Part shown: piece after piece, positions 25,272 through 38,200 of the stretch
Position numbering within the stretch: the stretch's first letter is position 1
Layout: each line of letters begins with the position of its first letter
Assembly: GCF_022458985.1 (NCBI RefSeq)
Contig: NC_061783.1
Span: 15,631,913 to 15,695,912, forward strand
Direction: 5' to 3'
From: Mugil cephalus
Lineage: Eukaryota; Chordata; Actinopteri; Mugiliformes; Mugilidae
Length of the DNA: 64,000 nucleotides
Translations under genes and position numbers: made by a program
Notes under the pieces: model-generated
Told to the model about the DNA's origin: nothing
Seen by the model: the letters and a program-made list of their open reading frames with translations, nothing else
The model's database searches: none

Positions 25272-28200
25272 CCCGACTGAAATGCATCAGTATGAGCAGC
25301 AGTGTGAGCAGCAGCGTGCAACGCTCAGTGGGAACGGCCGAGCTGGCTTTTCTCAGTGTGTCTCCCTGCCAGCTCCTGTTCCGTTCCAGTACTCAGGAAA
25401 CCTGTGCTCCAGCCGAGAAGGCCTGGCAGACACAACACAACAGCCTGCGAGCAGGAGGGGCATGAAACTGAGAGAATGAAAGAGGGAGAGACACTGAAAC
25501 TGAGAATAACAGATAGAGAGACAAAGAGGGACATGCAGAGTGTAATAAATACAAAATTAAAGGAGTGAGGAGGGAAGCAGTGGAAGCTGTTTTTGATAAA
25601 GGACCAGGAATGAAAAGAAGTGGTGACCAAGCACGTGGAGGAAAGAGGAGAGGGCCACAAAGAAATGATGGGAGGGAGGGAGCAGACAGGGGAGAGAGGT
25701 TTAGGCAGGGGGGTGAAATCAGGGGATTTGCAGGTGCAGCTTGAACAACCAATGACCTTAATGGTGCATTAAATCCAGCTGTTGCTTATCCAGACTTTTC
25801 TTCAATCCACCTAACACCTTCAGCTGCACAGCACCTCGGGTTCCCACAATGGGGAGCGACGACAGGGAGACCGAAGAATATATGTGCATGCAGAAGGAAT
25901 GAAGGGGGGGTGGGGGAACATGAGTGAGAGGGGATTGACAGAGACCGAGCGATGGCAGAGGAGACACTTGATCCTGAAGCGTAGAAGTAGGAGTGACTGT
26001 GTGACTCGAACCGGAGAACAAAAGATAAGAAGTACAGATAAAACAGGAAAAGTCGTAATGGGGATTTGTGTTGACTCTATCTCTCTGACTTTGTCAATAT
26101 TAGTAGAGTGAAAGGTCCAGATAAGAATGTGTGCTGCTAAAGGGCTATATAGGGATCGAGATTTGACTAAATAATTATTGTGTAATGTCTCAAGTTAGTT
26201 AAGCAAGAGCTGGAGAGAGAGAGACAGAGGGAGAGAGAGGGAGAGAGAGACTGTCAAAATACTCTTTAAGATAACAATAGTGCTTGGATTCGAAAACAGG
26301 AACCCTCTGTTTCCTGAGCTGGAGACCGTAGCTGTGTGTTATGTTGTCATTAGATGTAAGTTTAGATGTGTTTGGGAACAGGAAAGGGTGACTTTTAATG
26401 CGTCATCGTTCCCAGGTTTCAGAGAGAACTGATTCGTGTTCGAGTCCCCAAACAAGGTGGAAACAACTGCCAAAACCCTTCAAGTTCACAATTTGCTCGG
26501 AACTTCTGGAAGGAATGAGCTCACGTTGAATGAGTCTGGCAGCTAAATACCGGGACAATCAGCAAACTCCACACTCAGTCAAAGTCAATTTACGTCGAGT
26601 TGGTGAAAGTGAAAGCCTTGCATTAGGACCTCTGTCCTATTCAGGCATTAATTTTTACCACAAAATCCGTACTTTCATATAGGTCCTTTCATGGCCTATG
26701 TCACTGTGACCTCACAATGTTAGCTGGAGGCAGAACAGAGAGAAGCTTGAGCCAAACATTGTCACTGTCAACTGTGAAAATTGACATCTTGCTGTATTTT
26801 TGGTGCCAAAAACACTAACTTGAAGTTTTATTGCAGACCAGCCGCTGCCATTCATAGACAACTAAGAAAAGAAAGGATTGGAGTGAGACGATCATCAACA
26901 ACTCTCTGTTTGCAGCGCACATTTGATATTAGGCAAGATTAATATCCAATACATAATATTTTTTTAGCCTGGATAACGTTGCGAGTTAGACTGAATTGTG
27001 ACTGAAATAATGTTAATCATTATTTGGTGGATTCTTGATACATGCTAATGCTAACTGTGAGCTAACGTAACGTTAGTTCTGTTTCCAGTGCAACCTGAAG
27101 CTGCATTTACTACGTTACCCAACCACAGTGGTTCCACTTACTCCTTGGAATATCTTTATTGGGGATGTTTCACTTGATAAAGACAGACACTGGATGGTCA
27201 AATTGTCCATCCAGTGAGTGAGAGTGTAGGGGTCGGTGAATATAGTCACATAAGGCAACTTTTTAAAATTACACTCATGGTCTTGGGGAGTGAGTGTATA
27301 GTATATTCTCTGAAATATGCGTTTTCCTCATCCATTCTTGCCTGTTGAAATATGCTAACCACCGTTTACAGGCTACAGTGTTTGAGAAGTTTGAGATAAC
27401 CTAAGCCCCGCCCATCAAAAAACGTCACACTGTCTCCAAACTGTGAAGGAGGCTATGTAGTGTAAATACATGAAGAATGGACCAGTGATGGCCCCTTCGG
27501 GTCTTATTAACGTATTAAATTGTGGCCATTTTTGATAAGGTCAGAGTTTACAAGTTCTCATCTGCTGACACTTTCAGGAATGACGGAGGTGGAGGATAAA
27601 GTTAAATCCCCGCAGGCCCCTGAACCAGACCCAGACCATGTCGTACAATGTTATGACTTCACATGGATGCACCACTGCTTCTGTTGCGTTAGACTTTTAG
27701 GCCAGGTCCAGCAACGTCAGCATCACATACTACACATTTTAATCAGACATTAATTGTTATTCAAATTTTAATCTGGCCTAGTTTGTTCTCAGAGTAGTGG
27801 AACTGGAACTTGAGGATTTTTTTCAGGTGGAAGTTTGAACAAATAGCCACAACTTATAGAGTAATTTAGTTGTATAGTCTAATTAAAATGTTTATATTCC
27901 CAACATCCTTCATTGTACCTTTGCGATTTCCATATTAAGTTAACTGGTTGTTAGATGTTTACACTGTTGGGACCAATAGTTATCCTTCTGGATATAAAAT
28001 ATGATCACTTTTATCCCACTAGACGTTTCTGTGAAATGTTGTCATAATTAGCATATGTAAGTTCTTGGGTTATTGCCAAAAAGAGGTCATGCTGACACGT
28101 TACCACCAAAATCAAATTAGTTTGTCCTTGAGTCCTAGTGCATGGTTGTTTTTTTTTACCCCCAAATTTGAAGTAATTTCATCAAGTTGTCCTTTAGATA

Positions 28201-31200
28201 TTGCGTCCACAAGAACATGAGAGCAGACAACCTGATAACATAATGCCTCTAGGCTCGTCTGTCACTGGAATGCAGTGGAGGCAGTGGATTTGCCTTCATA
28301 TCTGTGTCTTTGAATATAACCATGGACATGTAGTTTAACTTAACTGGCCTTAAATCAGCTGATCCATAATGACATGCATCTTTAAAAATGTGAGATCTGT
28401 GGCGATGGCTGGTCTCCCTGCCATCTTGACTTAAGTCCAGGCAGCAAGATCTAAAGTAAATGAATGCAAGTGTCAAGTGTTCAACTAAACTCTGAGTCCA
28501 AAGCCTCAAACTTTTACATGCATATTTATGACGATACCTCACCTAGCTGTACGCTCTCCTAATAAAGGTGTTTTTCTTTTCTTTTTCTTTTTTTTTTTTT
28601 TTTTGATGGGTACGTGCCGATATCCACTTCCCAATTATATATTGTGCCTGGTAATGCCCCTCAGACATCATTTCGTGCCTCAACAGATCATACTGAGTGA
28701 AGCGGAGTTTGTTGGATCACTTCTCCGACAGAGCAAGGTCTGAGCTGAATCAGAGCAGATGCTCATTGGGGGTCCCCGAAGCTTTGACACTGACAAGCTC
28801 ACAGCTCATGCATATCCTTGATCCAAGATCATTTAGGTACGGCGAGAGCCTGCACTAAATAGCTGAGATAATAGTTGTGGGATCCATGCGCTTCTTAGGG
28901 CCCACTTAATGAAGTCTTGGGCCGCTCAAGTGGGTGTAAGGTCAGAGTGTGGTCGAGTGTGACCGACTTTAACCACGTGAGAGTAGAACTTGCCCTCAGC
29001 GCCCTGAGTAAAGAGACACACCTGTTTCAGCTGCTGCTGTAACGGCCGCAATGAAACGGCAGAGGAATGTGCCCCCCCCCCTTCTCGTTCTCCATCCTCT
29101 CTCCACGCTGTCCTAATGAATCTCATCACGCGGCCTGTGTTTGTCCCACTAGTGCTTTGTTTGTTGACCTTTATGAGACGTCATTCCTTGTTATCTTCAT
29201 GGCTTGTGTAATTCTGCCCCATAACACAATCCCCTAAACCACATCCATGGACCCACAATATGTGTGTGTGCGTGTGTGTCTGATCAAATGCTTCTTGTCA
29301 GTGTAACAGCCATTAACAATGAGCAACGGGCATAAGCTTGATGATGTCTCCCTCCTCCCTCTGTCTATTCTCTCCTCTCGCCCTGAAACACAATGTCCTT
29401 TAGCATTACCATTATTGACAGTGGAACTAATTGGCACATGGTTATGAAAGTTCCCTCTGGGCCATTTTAAATTGGACTACACAATTTCCTTCAGCGTCCG
29501 ATGGTCTGCACACGGGACCTGAGGAGGTATTGATTATAAATGTATTAATGTGGGTCAGTGCCGTATGCACAGCATGGGACAGATGATAGGAGGCTGCACG
29601 TCTGCACTGGAATAGACTGACCTCATCTTGTGTTTACCGAATGGATGTTAATGGGAGGAAGAGGAGAATTTGTTCTGGCAGCCTTATCTGCTAACTACAT
29701 TGTTGTGCTTTTGTAGAGCTGATTGACCCATGTCCCGGGGAGATGCTTCTATAGAGGTGAATTAAATCCGATTGCTGGTCATATACATCTGCAGAATTTA
29801 CTGGCTTATTACACCCACATATGCACATGCATATTAAATAACCGAACAACCACGCATTTGCATAAAAAAAAAAATCATTAAGTCAATTCGATAGATGCAA
29901 GCATCACTGACTTCGTGCCAGATATTGCCTTTGGTGTCTCATTACGTAGACAATGTCCGACACGTTTAGGGTCGAGGATCCTTTGCTTTGCACGATCAGG
30001 GGAATCGCGTGGAATCAGTCATCTGGACGCAGATCCATATGTTCGATTTGTTCTGAAATCTACACAGTTAAAGAGACTGCAGAGTTAGGCTGTTGTGCAG
30101 AATGTCCCATATAATCAGTGATAGTGAGTTGAAAGGCGCCACCACTTAATTATTTCACAGATCCCTTTTTATGCAAATGCGGTGTGCATTTGTCGTACAT
30201 TTTCCGGACATTGTGAATGCCATTGACTTTACGTTGAAATGGTAAAGGTGAAGGATTATGGATTATCTGTGGTGGGGAAGTGGGTAATACTCTGAAAGCT
30301 GATTGTGGCCGCCCTCAGGCAGGCTTGGCTGTCAGTACCCAACTATGAAGTTGATTAGGTCAGACTGCTGCTCTGTGGTCTCGTCTATCTCAACATCAGC
30401 CATATTGCTCCTCCGACCCAAAGACCCAAACTGCTTGACCTCTCAGAAATGTGACCCCGAGGCTCCTCGCTGCTCCTCGAGGCACCTGCCAACCTTTCAC
30501 CCCTTCACTTGGTGAGCATCTGGAAGGTGAGGAAGGACGGACGAGAAGTCCAGGGTGGGCCGTTGGGAGCTTTTGACATGGTAACAGATAGGACTAAAGA
30601 GTCATTAGACTTCAGAGGAGCAGTCAGACTGTCTTTCTCTTTGCTCAAATCAAACACAACCTCCCCCCTCGTCCATTTCATTTGCCGAGTTGCCACATGT
30701 CCGTCTTTCCCTCGGTCTGTTTTCTGTCTTTATTTCGGCTTCTTTCTTCTTTCTTTAAGAGAGCACGCACATCTTGCAGGCTATGATGTATGCACAGCTG
30801 GTCTTGACAGAGCCGTCCAGGAAACGTGTGGTTTACAGATCCCCTGTTGACATACTGATTTGACTGGACTTTTTTTTTTTTCTCTTAAGACCTGGAATTT
30901 TAACGGTGCAGGTCCAGCTCAGCATGTTTGACCACGGTGGAAAACCGCTCAAAAAAAAAAAAACCCCTGCTGCATCCTGACTGACTGACTGACTGACTGA
31001 ATGGATGTGTCACATAGAACATAAACCCCAATGCAGAATCATGGTTTCTAACCGCGCATGCAATGGCCCCACACCTGCTCACGCCATTTGCTACAAAGAA
31101 TTTTGTATCATTAGTCTCGCTAAAATGCTATTCCACACTTTTTGAGTTTTATGGAACAATAATATTCAAGTTGTTAAGTTACAGTGTACGGACGAACTAT

Positions 31201-34200
31201 ATATCTGAAGTTACGCCATTCTTAAAGTTACACCTTGGGGCCAAACGCTGTGTAGTAATGTGTGCTTCACTTCACACACTTGATTCCAAAGACAGGATTT
31301 TAATGGTTGGAAACCGGTGAACCATTCTTTTGGGCAGATGATTAAATCGTTTACAAAGCGGGAGACATGCAGTTTCTTGGTTTTAGTTTGCAGTTAATGA
31401 AATGGCCCTTGCAAAACATGCACATTCACTTTCTTACCAAAAGATTAAAACGGGCATACTGTACCAAAATCTCGTCATTTCTTCCAAACAAGAGCCTAAG
31501 CTGAGCGTAGCTACCTCGATGCACGCCATGGCCTTGTGTTTTAACAAAGGTGCTTGAAAGTGGTATTAATCTTCTTTTCATCTAACTCTGTGCAGGAAAA
31601 CAAATAACTCTGTTTCCCCATTGACTTCTGTAATGTACTGTCTGCTGTCAGACGCCACTTTATTTGCACGGCTGTGCGGTGCGTGCTTTTATGCAATAAA
31701 CTACCCGATCATTGCATAACCCTTGTCGCATCATTAAATGGAGAAAACAAAGTGCAATTCACAAATCCAATAGAGTAGGAAATTCCGCCGGAGTGTAAAC
31801 TGAATTAGCCCCGTGCCTTCGCTCACAATCGCAGCGCACTGGGTTACAGTATGTGGCCATATGGGCCCTGTCTCGCATTACTGTCACCCCTCATTTGATT
31901 CTAGTGAAGCGAAGGTGGCCTCGCTATGCCCCTCAAATCCTCTTAGCCAACATTTAGCTGATTGATTTTTTTCCCCCCTCCTTTCTACCTCCATTCAGAT
32001 TATCAGTGTGATAAAAAAAAAATAAAAACAGGAAGTTCTATATTATTGATGCCGTTCGGTCTCGCGGGCGGATGGATGGTTGAGAAAGAGATACATAAAT
32101 GTTTCAGCAGTGGTCACGACTGGAAGAATAACATCAAGGTGACGTGATTGAATTTAAAGGAGGTAAGAGGGAAGAGTGATGTGAGTGTGATTTAATCCTT
32201 TCAGCGAATAACCTGTTACACGTGGAGAAGGCGGGGATTGCCAGGGGGGAAATGAGACTCGGCACCTCATGAGACTTTAATATAGAAGTTTGCTCTCATG
32301 AAGATAAATAATTGAGCTACCTCACTCTTCAATCGGATGAAACTTTCAAAGCTATATAGCAGGTATCGCCTGTCGTAAACCGAGCTTTCATTACAAACAC
32401 ATCATATTAATGTCCTTTTTCATTTCACCCCCCGCTGACTTAATTCCTACTGCAGGCCTCCATCACAGAGACCCGGTATTAAACCCGGCTGCCCACTAAC
32501 AATATATTGCACTTCGGGCTATAGAGGCTATATAGTGCATTCAACAAACAGGTCTTTTGAACATGTGGTTTAGCTTCATGTTTAAACCCGTTGGGTGAGC
32601 TGTATCCCAGCAGACTCTGTCCTATGTGTTCTCCAGATGGCACCGCACACTGTCTCTCACAGACTGTATAGCTACAGCTCCGAGATCCTTCATAAATTGA
32701 GACCCCCCCTTCATGTCCCATGAACTATGCTAAATGATGATCATGGAGATTATGTATGGGTAATTCCTGCCAGGTCTTTAGAAGAATGCCCATGCTGTGT
32801 GCTTAATACTCAGCGGAGGGATTATGCAGACCCCTACATGTGGTGTTGTGGCTGCATACCTCCAGTCAGACTAAACCCAATCTGTTACAGATTTGGAGTA
32901 AAGAAGAGAGGTGCAGCAAGCACAAGGAGGAGGGTGGTGCGGCACCGCGCTCATTCTTTACAGTACATTCCTCTTCTTCTATATCATAGGGGATCAGAGC
33001 TAAACCTCCCTTCGGAGGCAATATTTTTATCTGTGTGAATTAGGACGTTAAAAAAAGAAACCTTGGCTCACGTCAAGGCTGTGTGCTTTATTATTCCTCA
33101 ATCCTTTTTTTTTTTTTTCCTTTTTACGCTTTTTTATTTTCCCTTTGTGGTTCAGGCAAACCCAAATACAGTTTCCCCTTGAACGTGGGTCCAATTAAAC
33201 ACATATGTGGATTTTCATATTAACGCTCATAAAAGGTAAACTCCGGCGATTTACATTACATTTACATAAGGAATGCTAAGTGCCTGCACATGTGAGGTGT
33301 TAATAGCTCTATCAAAAGCAGATGGTCGTCATTATTCATCATTCTCATCCAGGGTGTTTCACTCAATAGGAATCTTATATGTGGGCAGGTTATTTTTGGT
33401 CTGTGTAAAGTACTGTAAGCCTTTTATTTCCTATCAGGAAAAGGTCAAATGTGACAGCGTTTTGGAGGTATTTCAAGCGTGCACCAAGCCTCTGTTCTGC
33501 TTTAGAAAACTATTGGCCAATAGGTGGTGCCCTTTGCACTTTACAAAACTAGACTCCTGTCTCATTCTGTGCACCAGAGGACAAGAGGGATTAAAGGGCA
33601 AGTACTTTCTGCATGTTACATGGGAACATTTTACTGCATGCGTGTAAAACTTAAAGTATGGTTTACTTATTCCTGTACAGTCTCTTTTTTTTTTTACGCA
33701 TAATTGCATATATACAGTACATACATTAGACCATTTGGCTGTGAGTGTTACTCTTCAATGCCGTTCAAGGACTTGGCAAGAATGTGCGATTTAATATCAT
33801 GGCTTTCAGTTTGCCAGAAAGTACAGCAATTCATATGGTAAACGACTCGGTAAAGCTTTTTTATTATTAGAGATTCTTCTTCTTTATTTTATGTTTATGT
33901 GTCACATTTATCTTTTGGAGTGGGGGGAATGGGTGTATGCAAAGCTGTAATCCATGCAAATTAACCGTGAAAAGAAATGGCGGGGGCGCACATTTAATAA
34001 AAAATTGCAAGTTTAGAAAACGTCTTTTGTACTTTTCAACACATTTCAGTATTCTGCAACAAACGTTAAAATGCATGTGACCATCTTTGAGCCCTTTTAA
34101 CAGCTGGAGTGCGCTTTGTTTTGCTGTGTCTTACTGCGCCCTGGTGGTGAAACTGTGAAACGGACTCCTTCCTCTTAAGTAAAGGCGCTTGATCGTGAAC

Positions 34201-34449
34201 AGTTGAAACACTGATGGGATCCAAACATCAACGAGACGAAACAGAAGGCGGTTTCATAATTTAAACAATTTGCATTTATTCTGTTTATTTCCTTAATCCG
34301 CTTTTCTTCTGCAAACATTCTGCCAGCAGGTGGAGTTTACATGGAGTCAATCTGCTGTTCCTTTTCACGAGAAGCGCTGCTCATTAACTTACAATCAAGC
34401 AGGGTTTGAAAATAAATAGATAAATAAATAAATCTAAAGTAGTGTTTGC

Positions 34450-35231
34450 GAGGAAACATTTTTTTTTTTTTTTTTTTTTTACAGTCAGTGCTGTTATCAG
34501 TCAAACCGCACACCCCCATGCACACAGGGATTCGAACACACACATGCGTGCACACGCGCGCGCACACACACACATATACACAGACTGGGGTGCTTGAAAT
34601 ACAAAACAGCAATGCATAAACAGAACTATGGAAACTAGTGATTAGCTGTGCAGCGGAGGTATAATTGGAGCGTATAATTACAGTATTGCCTCATTGTTCC
34701 TCTCTACCTCTAATTTACCACATTTACATCCCAGAAAAAAAAAACAATAACTTTGGTTGGGATCATAATGGGTGAATGACTAGCATTAACCGTGGTTAAA
34801 CACAGTTTTAGTTCTAGATGCAATTAAATAGTCTAGCCCCCCCCCCCCCCTTTTTTTCTTTTTTTTTTTGGTACTGGCATAATGTTCATATCTCTAAAGC
34901 AAAGGAGAAATGTTAAGGGCGTGAAATGACAGTAAAAGCTCCTACGAGAAAGACAAAGTCACGTGGTGCAGCATCTACATTAGCTTTAGAAATGTATGCG
35001 GTATAGCCTGGCTAAGTGCAAGCATCAAAGGTATAATTAAGTGCCGGATATACCAAAGCGATAATTCTTGCAAAAATGCATATAACAAAAATGTAAGAAA
35101 CTTAATTACATTGCATATTCGTTGCTATAGAAACATTTTCTCATACGTGAAAATTAAATACAAAACAAAATCGCTGAGATGTCTACCTTTTCGCTCTAGC
35201 AGAGTAAATACTTCACAAATACATTCCTAAT
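34450..35231 (-). other. trim46 3' UTR and flank
   Basis: The region downstream of the trim46 stop (35232) is AT-rich, with a poly-C/T run near 34839-34870, a poly-T near 34460-34480 and short GC/AC repeats near 34550-34580. No other gene was seen. The 3' end of the transcript could not be fixed. Confidence 0.4.
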
Positions 35232-38200
35232 TCAGTTGCTGCTCAGGTTCGAGCTGCGGGGCTGGATGGTGACCCGTCGGACCGGGGTCTGATCCGCGTT
35301 GCGGTTGGCCACCAGCTCCTGCAGCTGTAGCGCCCCGCCGCCGATGAAACAGAAAGCCGGGCACACGGGGCCCGAGCAATCCACGTGGCCTTCCCACAGG
35401 GGTCGCAGGGAGTGGGCGTCGTAGAAGGTGACGCGGCCCTTCTCAAAGTCAAGGCACACGCCGAGCCTGGGCGGCAGAGGGTAGGTGAGGCCTGTGGGCG
35501 AGGAGGGGCCGTTGCTGATGGGGTCGCGGATGCTGTTTCCATGGCTACCGTGGTGGTGGTTGCTGTGCTGGGGTAGGTAGATTTTACCCATCCCCATCGT
35601 GAGGAAGCAGAAGGGCGGGGCGGAGTCCAGGGCGTCCTCTGCTCCGCTGTCATGGCCGCTATCTGGGTCATATCTAGAGAAAGAGCACAGTAAAAAAAAA
35701 AAAAAGAGGAAGATTCTAGGTCTATTTTACAATATTCCTCTGGTTTTTAATGCACTGTCCCCCCTTTTTTTCAGTAGATTTGGATTCAGACTTCCGCATA
35801 CTTGTGAGTTGATTTTCATTTTCATCACCATCACAGAAATCCCTCAAGGGCTTTCTTCCATTAGTTTGTGTGATTTCTTTTTGTTGCATTTCTTCTACTC
35901 ACCGGGGACTAGCCATGTCTTGTGGAAGGTGAAACCACTCCTGCAGTTTGGATTCCAATCCAACACCCACCTTGACAAGAGACAAACAGAAAAACCTGTT
36001 TTTGAGAAGATTCTTTGTGAGGCAAAGCCGTCTAATGAGCCTTCTGTTGTCATTTAAATAAAGCGCAAGTGGATTCATCTTCTTATGACTAAATAATAAC
36101 ACTGTTCAAAAACTGGTCATAATATATAAATTTCAACCAGTATGAAACTACTCTACCTGGCGGCAAAGGACGAGCGGACAAAATGTGTGTAGTGACCTTC
36201 TACTATAATTTTAGCTTTGTTCGATTAAGAACACATTTACTACACAGTTGTCAGCATGGAGTGGATTCTTTGTTGTCGACTTTAATAAAAGTAATCACTG
36301 ACATAACGTGTGTCTGATTTATATGAAGAGTAACTTACTTATCAGGTTTGTGTTGTTGTTTTTTTCCAAGTAAGATAACATTACATAACATAACTCTTGC
36401 AAAGTATTAAACTACTAAAATGCTCTGTTATCGTAGGGAAATACAGCTCGTCAGAATGGGATGGCATCAATGTAACAAACCCCATCGCAATTAGTAAAGT
36501 AAAAATGGTTAAAAATAGAACTGATAAGGGATTGCAGTTGTTTTGCTCTGTTTTTCTTTTAACTCTTCCTTTGTACCTGTAACTGGTTTCAAATGGGTGG
36601 GGCTCGCCGTTCTTAAGGCCCCCTAAATAGTTTGGTGTTGTTTTATTTCAAGAAGTAATAAAAAAAATTATAAAATAATGCTGACAAATTCAATATAAAG
36701 CGGTCAGCGTGCAAGGACTTAAATGTGATCATAAATCTGTCAGTTTCCCTCCACTTCGTAGTGTACGGTAGAGCGAGCCCCTTTAGTGCGTCCTTATCCA
36801 ATCCACTCATAATGTAATTCAAGTAATTAAGTAATATTTTTCAGGGCCCGAAACTGCAGCCGTTTTAGTCACATGTGTAATCGGTGCGACTTCAAAATAT
36901 TTGAGAGCAACCGATTATTGTGTGGTGCACAAGCAAAAGTCACGCCTCTATGTTGTGTTTAAAAGCAGATTGAAATGAGGACAGTAAATAAATTCTCAGT
37001 CTTTGTTAGCTGTCTGTGAAATTATGTGCTCACACGCTACGTTGCCTCGAGTGCAACGAACGCAAACTGAAGGTTGTTACCATTAAGGGAAATAATGCAT
37101 ATGGTAATGCATAGGTACATGCATCCTGCATGTACCTATGTGGAAACTCCCTAAAACTAATAACCGGTTGGGCCACCCTTTGCAGCAACAACTGCAATCA
37201 AGCAGTTTGCGATGAACTTGCGAAGAACTTGCAATGACTTAACAATGACGTTTTTTTTTTTTTTGGTCCACTTGCGTTTGCAGAATTGTTGTAATTCAGC
37301 CACATTGGAGGCTGCGTCCTTCTGCCGCCATCAAGGAGTGTCTTTGCCGTGGCGTGGTCTGGTTTAGGTGGGCGCTACACGTCTAAGTAACCCAGTATCC
37401 CAGCAGAGTAGTGTATTGTCACAAGATTAGTCAATGTTATTTACTTCTCCCATCGGTGGTTTTAATGTTGTGGCTGATGGGTGTGCATTCAAGACGTGGA
37501 GTACTAGTCTTTAGAAGTACTCCTAATAATTCATAAGCAGTGCAGTGTACTTGCCTTCACTAGGTAAGACCCAGGTTCCACTGAGCATGCCCAGTAATGC
37601 CGGCCCTGTGTAATGGCTACATCCCCAACCAGAAGGTCAGAAGTCAGGTGACAAGAAGTGAGGGCGTGGTCGGCGGCCTGCAGCAGAGAGAGACCGGGGA
37701 CGCTGCGAGCGCATCGCTGCTCTTTGCTGACCACCAGCCGGTCAGCGTGGAGACCCCAGCGAGAGTCCAGGTAGAAGTTGAGCACTGGGAGGAAGGACAG
37801 ATTTTGGGGAAGGAAGATAGGAAGAGTTGAGAGGAAGTGAGTAGGTGCATTCGAAAATAGGGGTTTTGAGATGTGGCAGGAAGAGTTTGGGAGGCAGCTG
37901 AGAGAAAGTGGAGCGGAGCCATTTAAGAGGAGACTAAAGGGAAGGGGGACAGAGAGCAGGCATGCACCAACTCTCACCAGCACTGGAAGAGAAAAGGACA
38001 TTGATTTATACATTGATGACTCAGGGAATAAAACACAAAAGGTATTGTAACAAAGCCCTGCCGTGGGAATTGCAGTTTTTTTTTTCCAGATAAAGAACAG
38101 AGGGAAGATACGCAGTAGCAGGAAGGAAAAGACAGCCAGCAGAGACACGAGGAATTCACCAATCACTCAAATCGACCACTAAAAATCCCTGGATCTGAAT

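Larger units (their letters stand above)
23061..35000. other. Intergenic region, dpm3 to trim46
   Basis: I recognise no gene here. The stretch holds a TATAA pentanucleotide array, repeat copy 2 (24930-25080), LINE tail debris near 24487-24545, poly-T runs (25248-25271, about 28595-28604), a GA-rich tract (about 26210-26252) and long unique AT-rich sequence. Some unique segments (about 29430-30120 and 31620-31830) look like plausible conserved non-coding DNA, but that is inference. KRTCAP2 lies between DPM3 and TRIM46 in human, and I could not find its exons here. Confidence 0.55.
35971..37554 (-). other. trim46: GC-AG intron of trim46 (intron 10)
   Basis: The exon ends CTAGTGAAG and the intron begins GCAAGT. 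The acceptor is cttgtcaag before GTGGGTGTTGG. Using the GC donor gives SYLVK joined to [11 protein letters not shown], identical to the human junction, so the exon edge is firm. The rest of the donor matches the strong AAG|GCAAGT form known for GC-AG introns. The intron also holds a hairpin-forming palindrome and a mosaic transposon remnant. Confidence 0.9.

Noticed and set aside
27520-27753. Small frame containing MTEVEDKVKSPQAPEPDP after an acceptor-like ttcag
   Set aside because: No donor, no partner exons and no family recognised. It is likely chance within unique or old repeat DNA.
32500-32540. TATTGCACTT similar to the miR-25/92 seed region
   Set aside because: Only the first ten bases agree. 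The mature sequence does not continue as a miR-92 type, and MIR92B elsewhere in 1q22 is not supported here.
14501-35000. Search for slc50a1 and krtcap2 between the syntenic neighbours
   Set aside because: No exon with the expected membrane-helix text was seen on either strand. Short exons could still be missed by eye.
35243-35671. 142-residue minus-strand frame starting MTQIAAM
   Set aside because: It is a shadow frame over the last trim46 exon; the SPRY frame is the one conserved with human.
37531-38166. 211-residue minus-strand open frame taken as one gene
   Set aside because: Only 37555-37784 is real (trim46 exon 10). The upstream part is intron read-through before the cttcctcccag acceptor.
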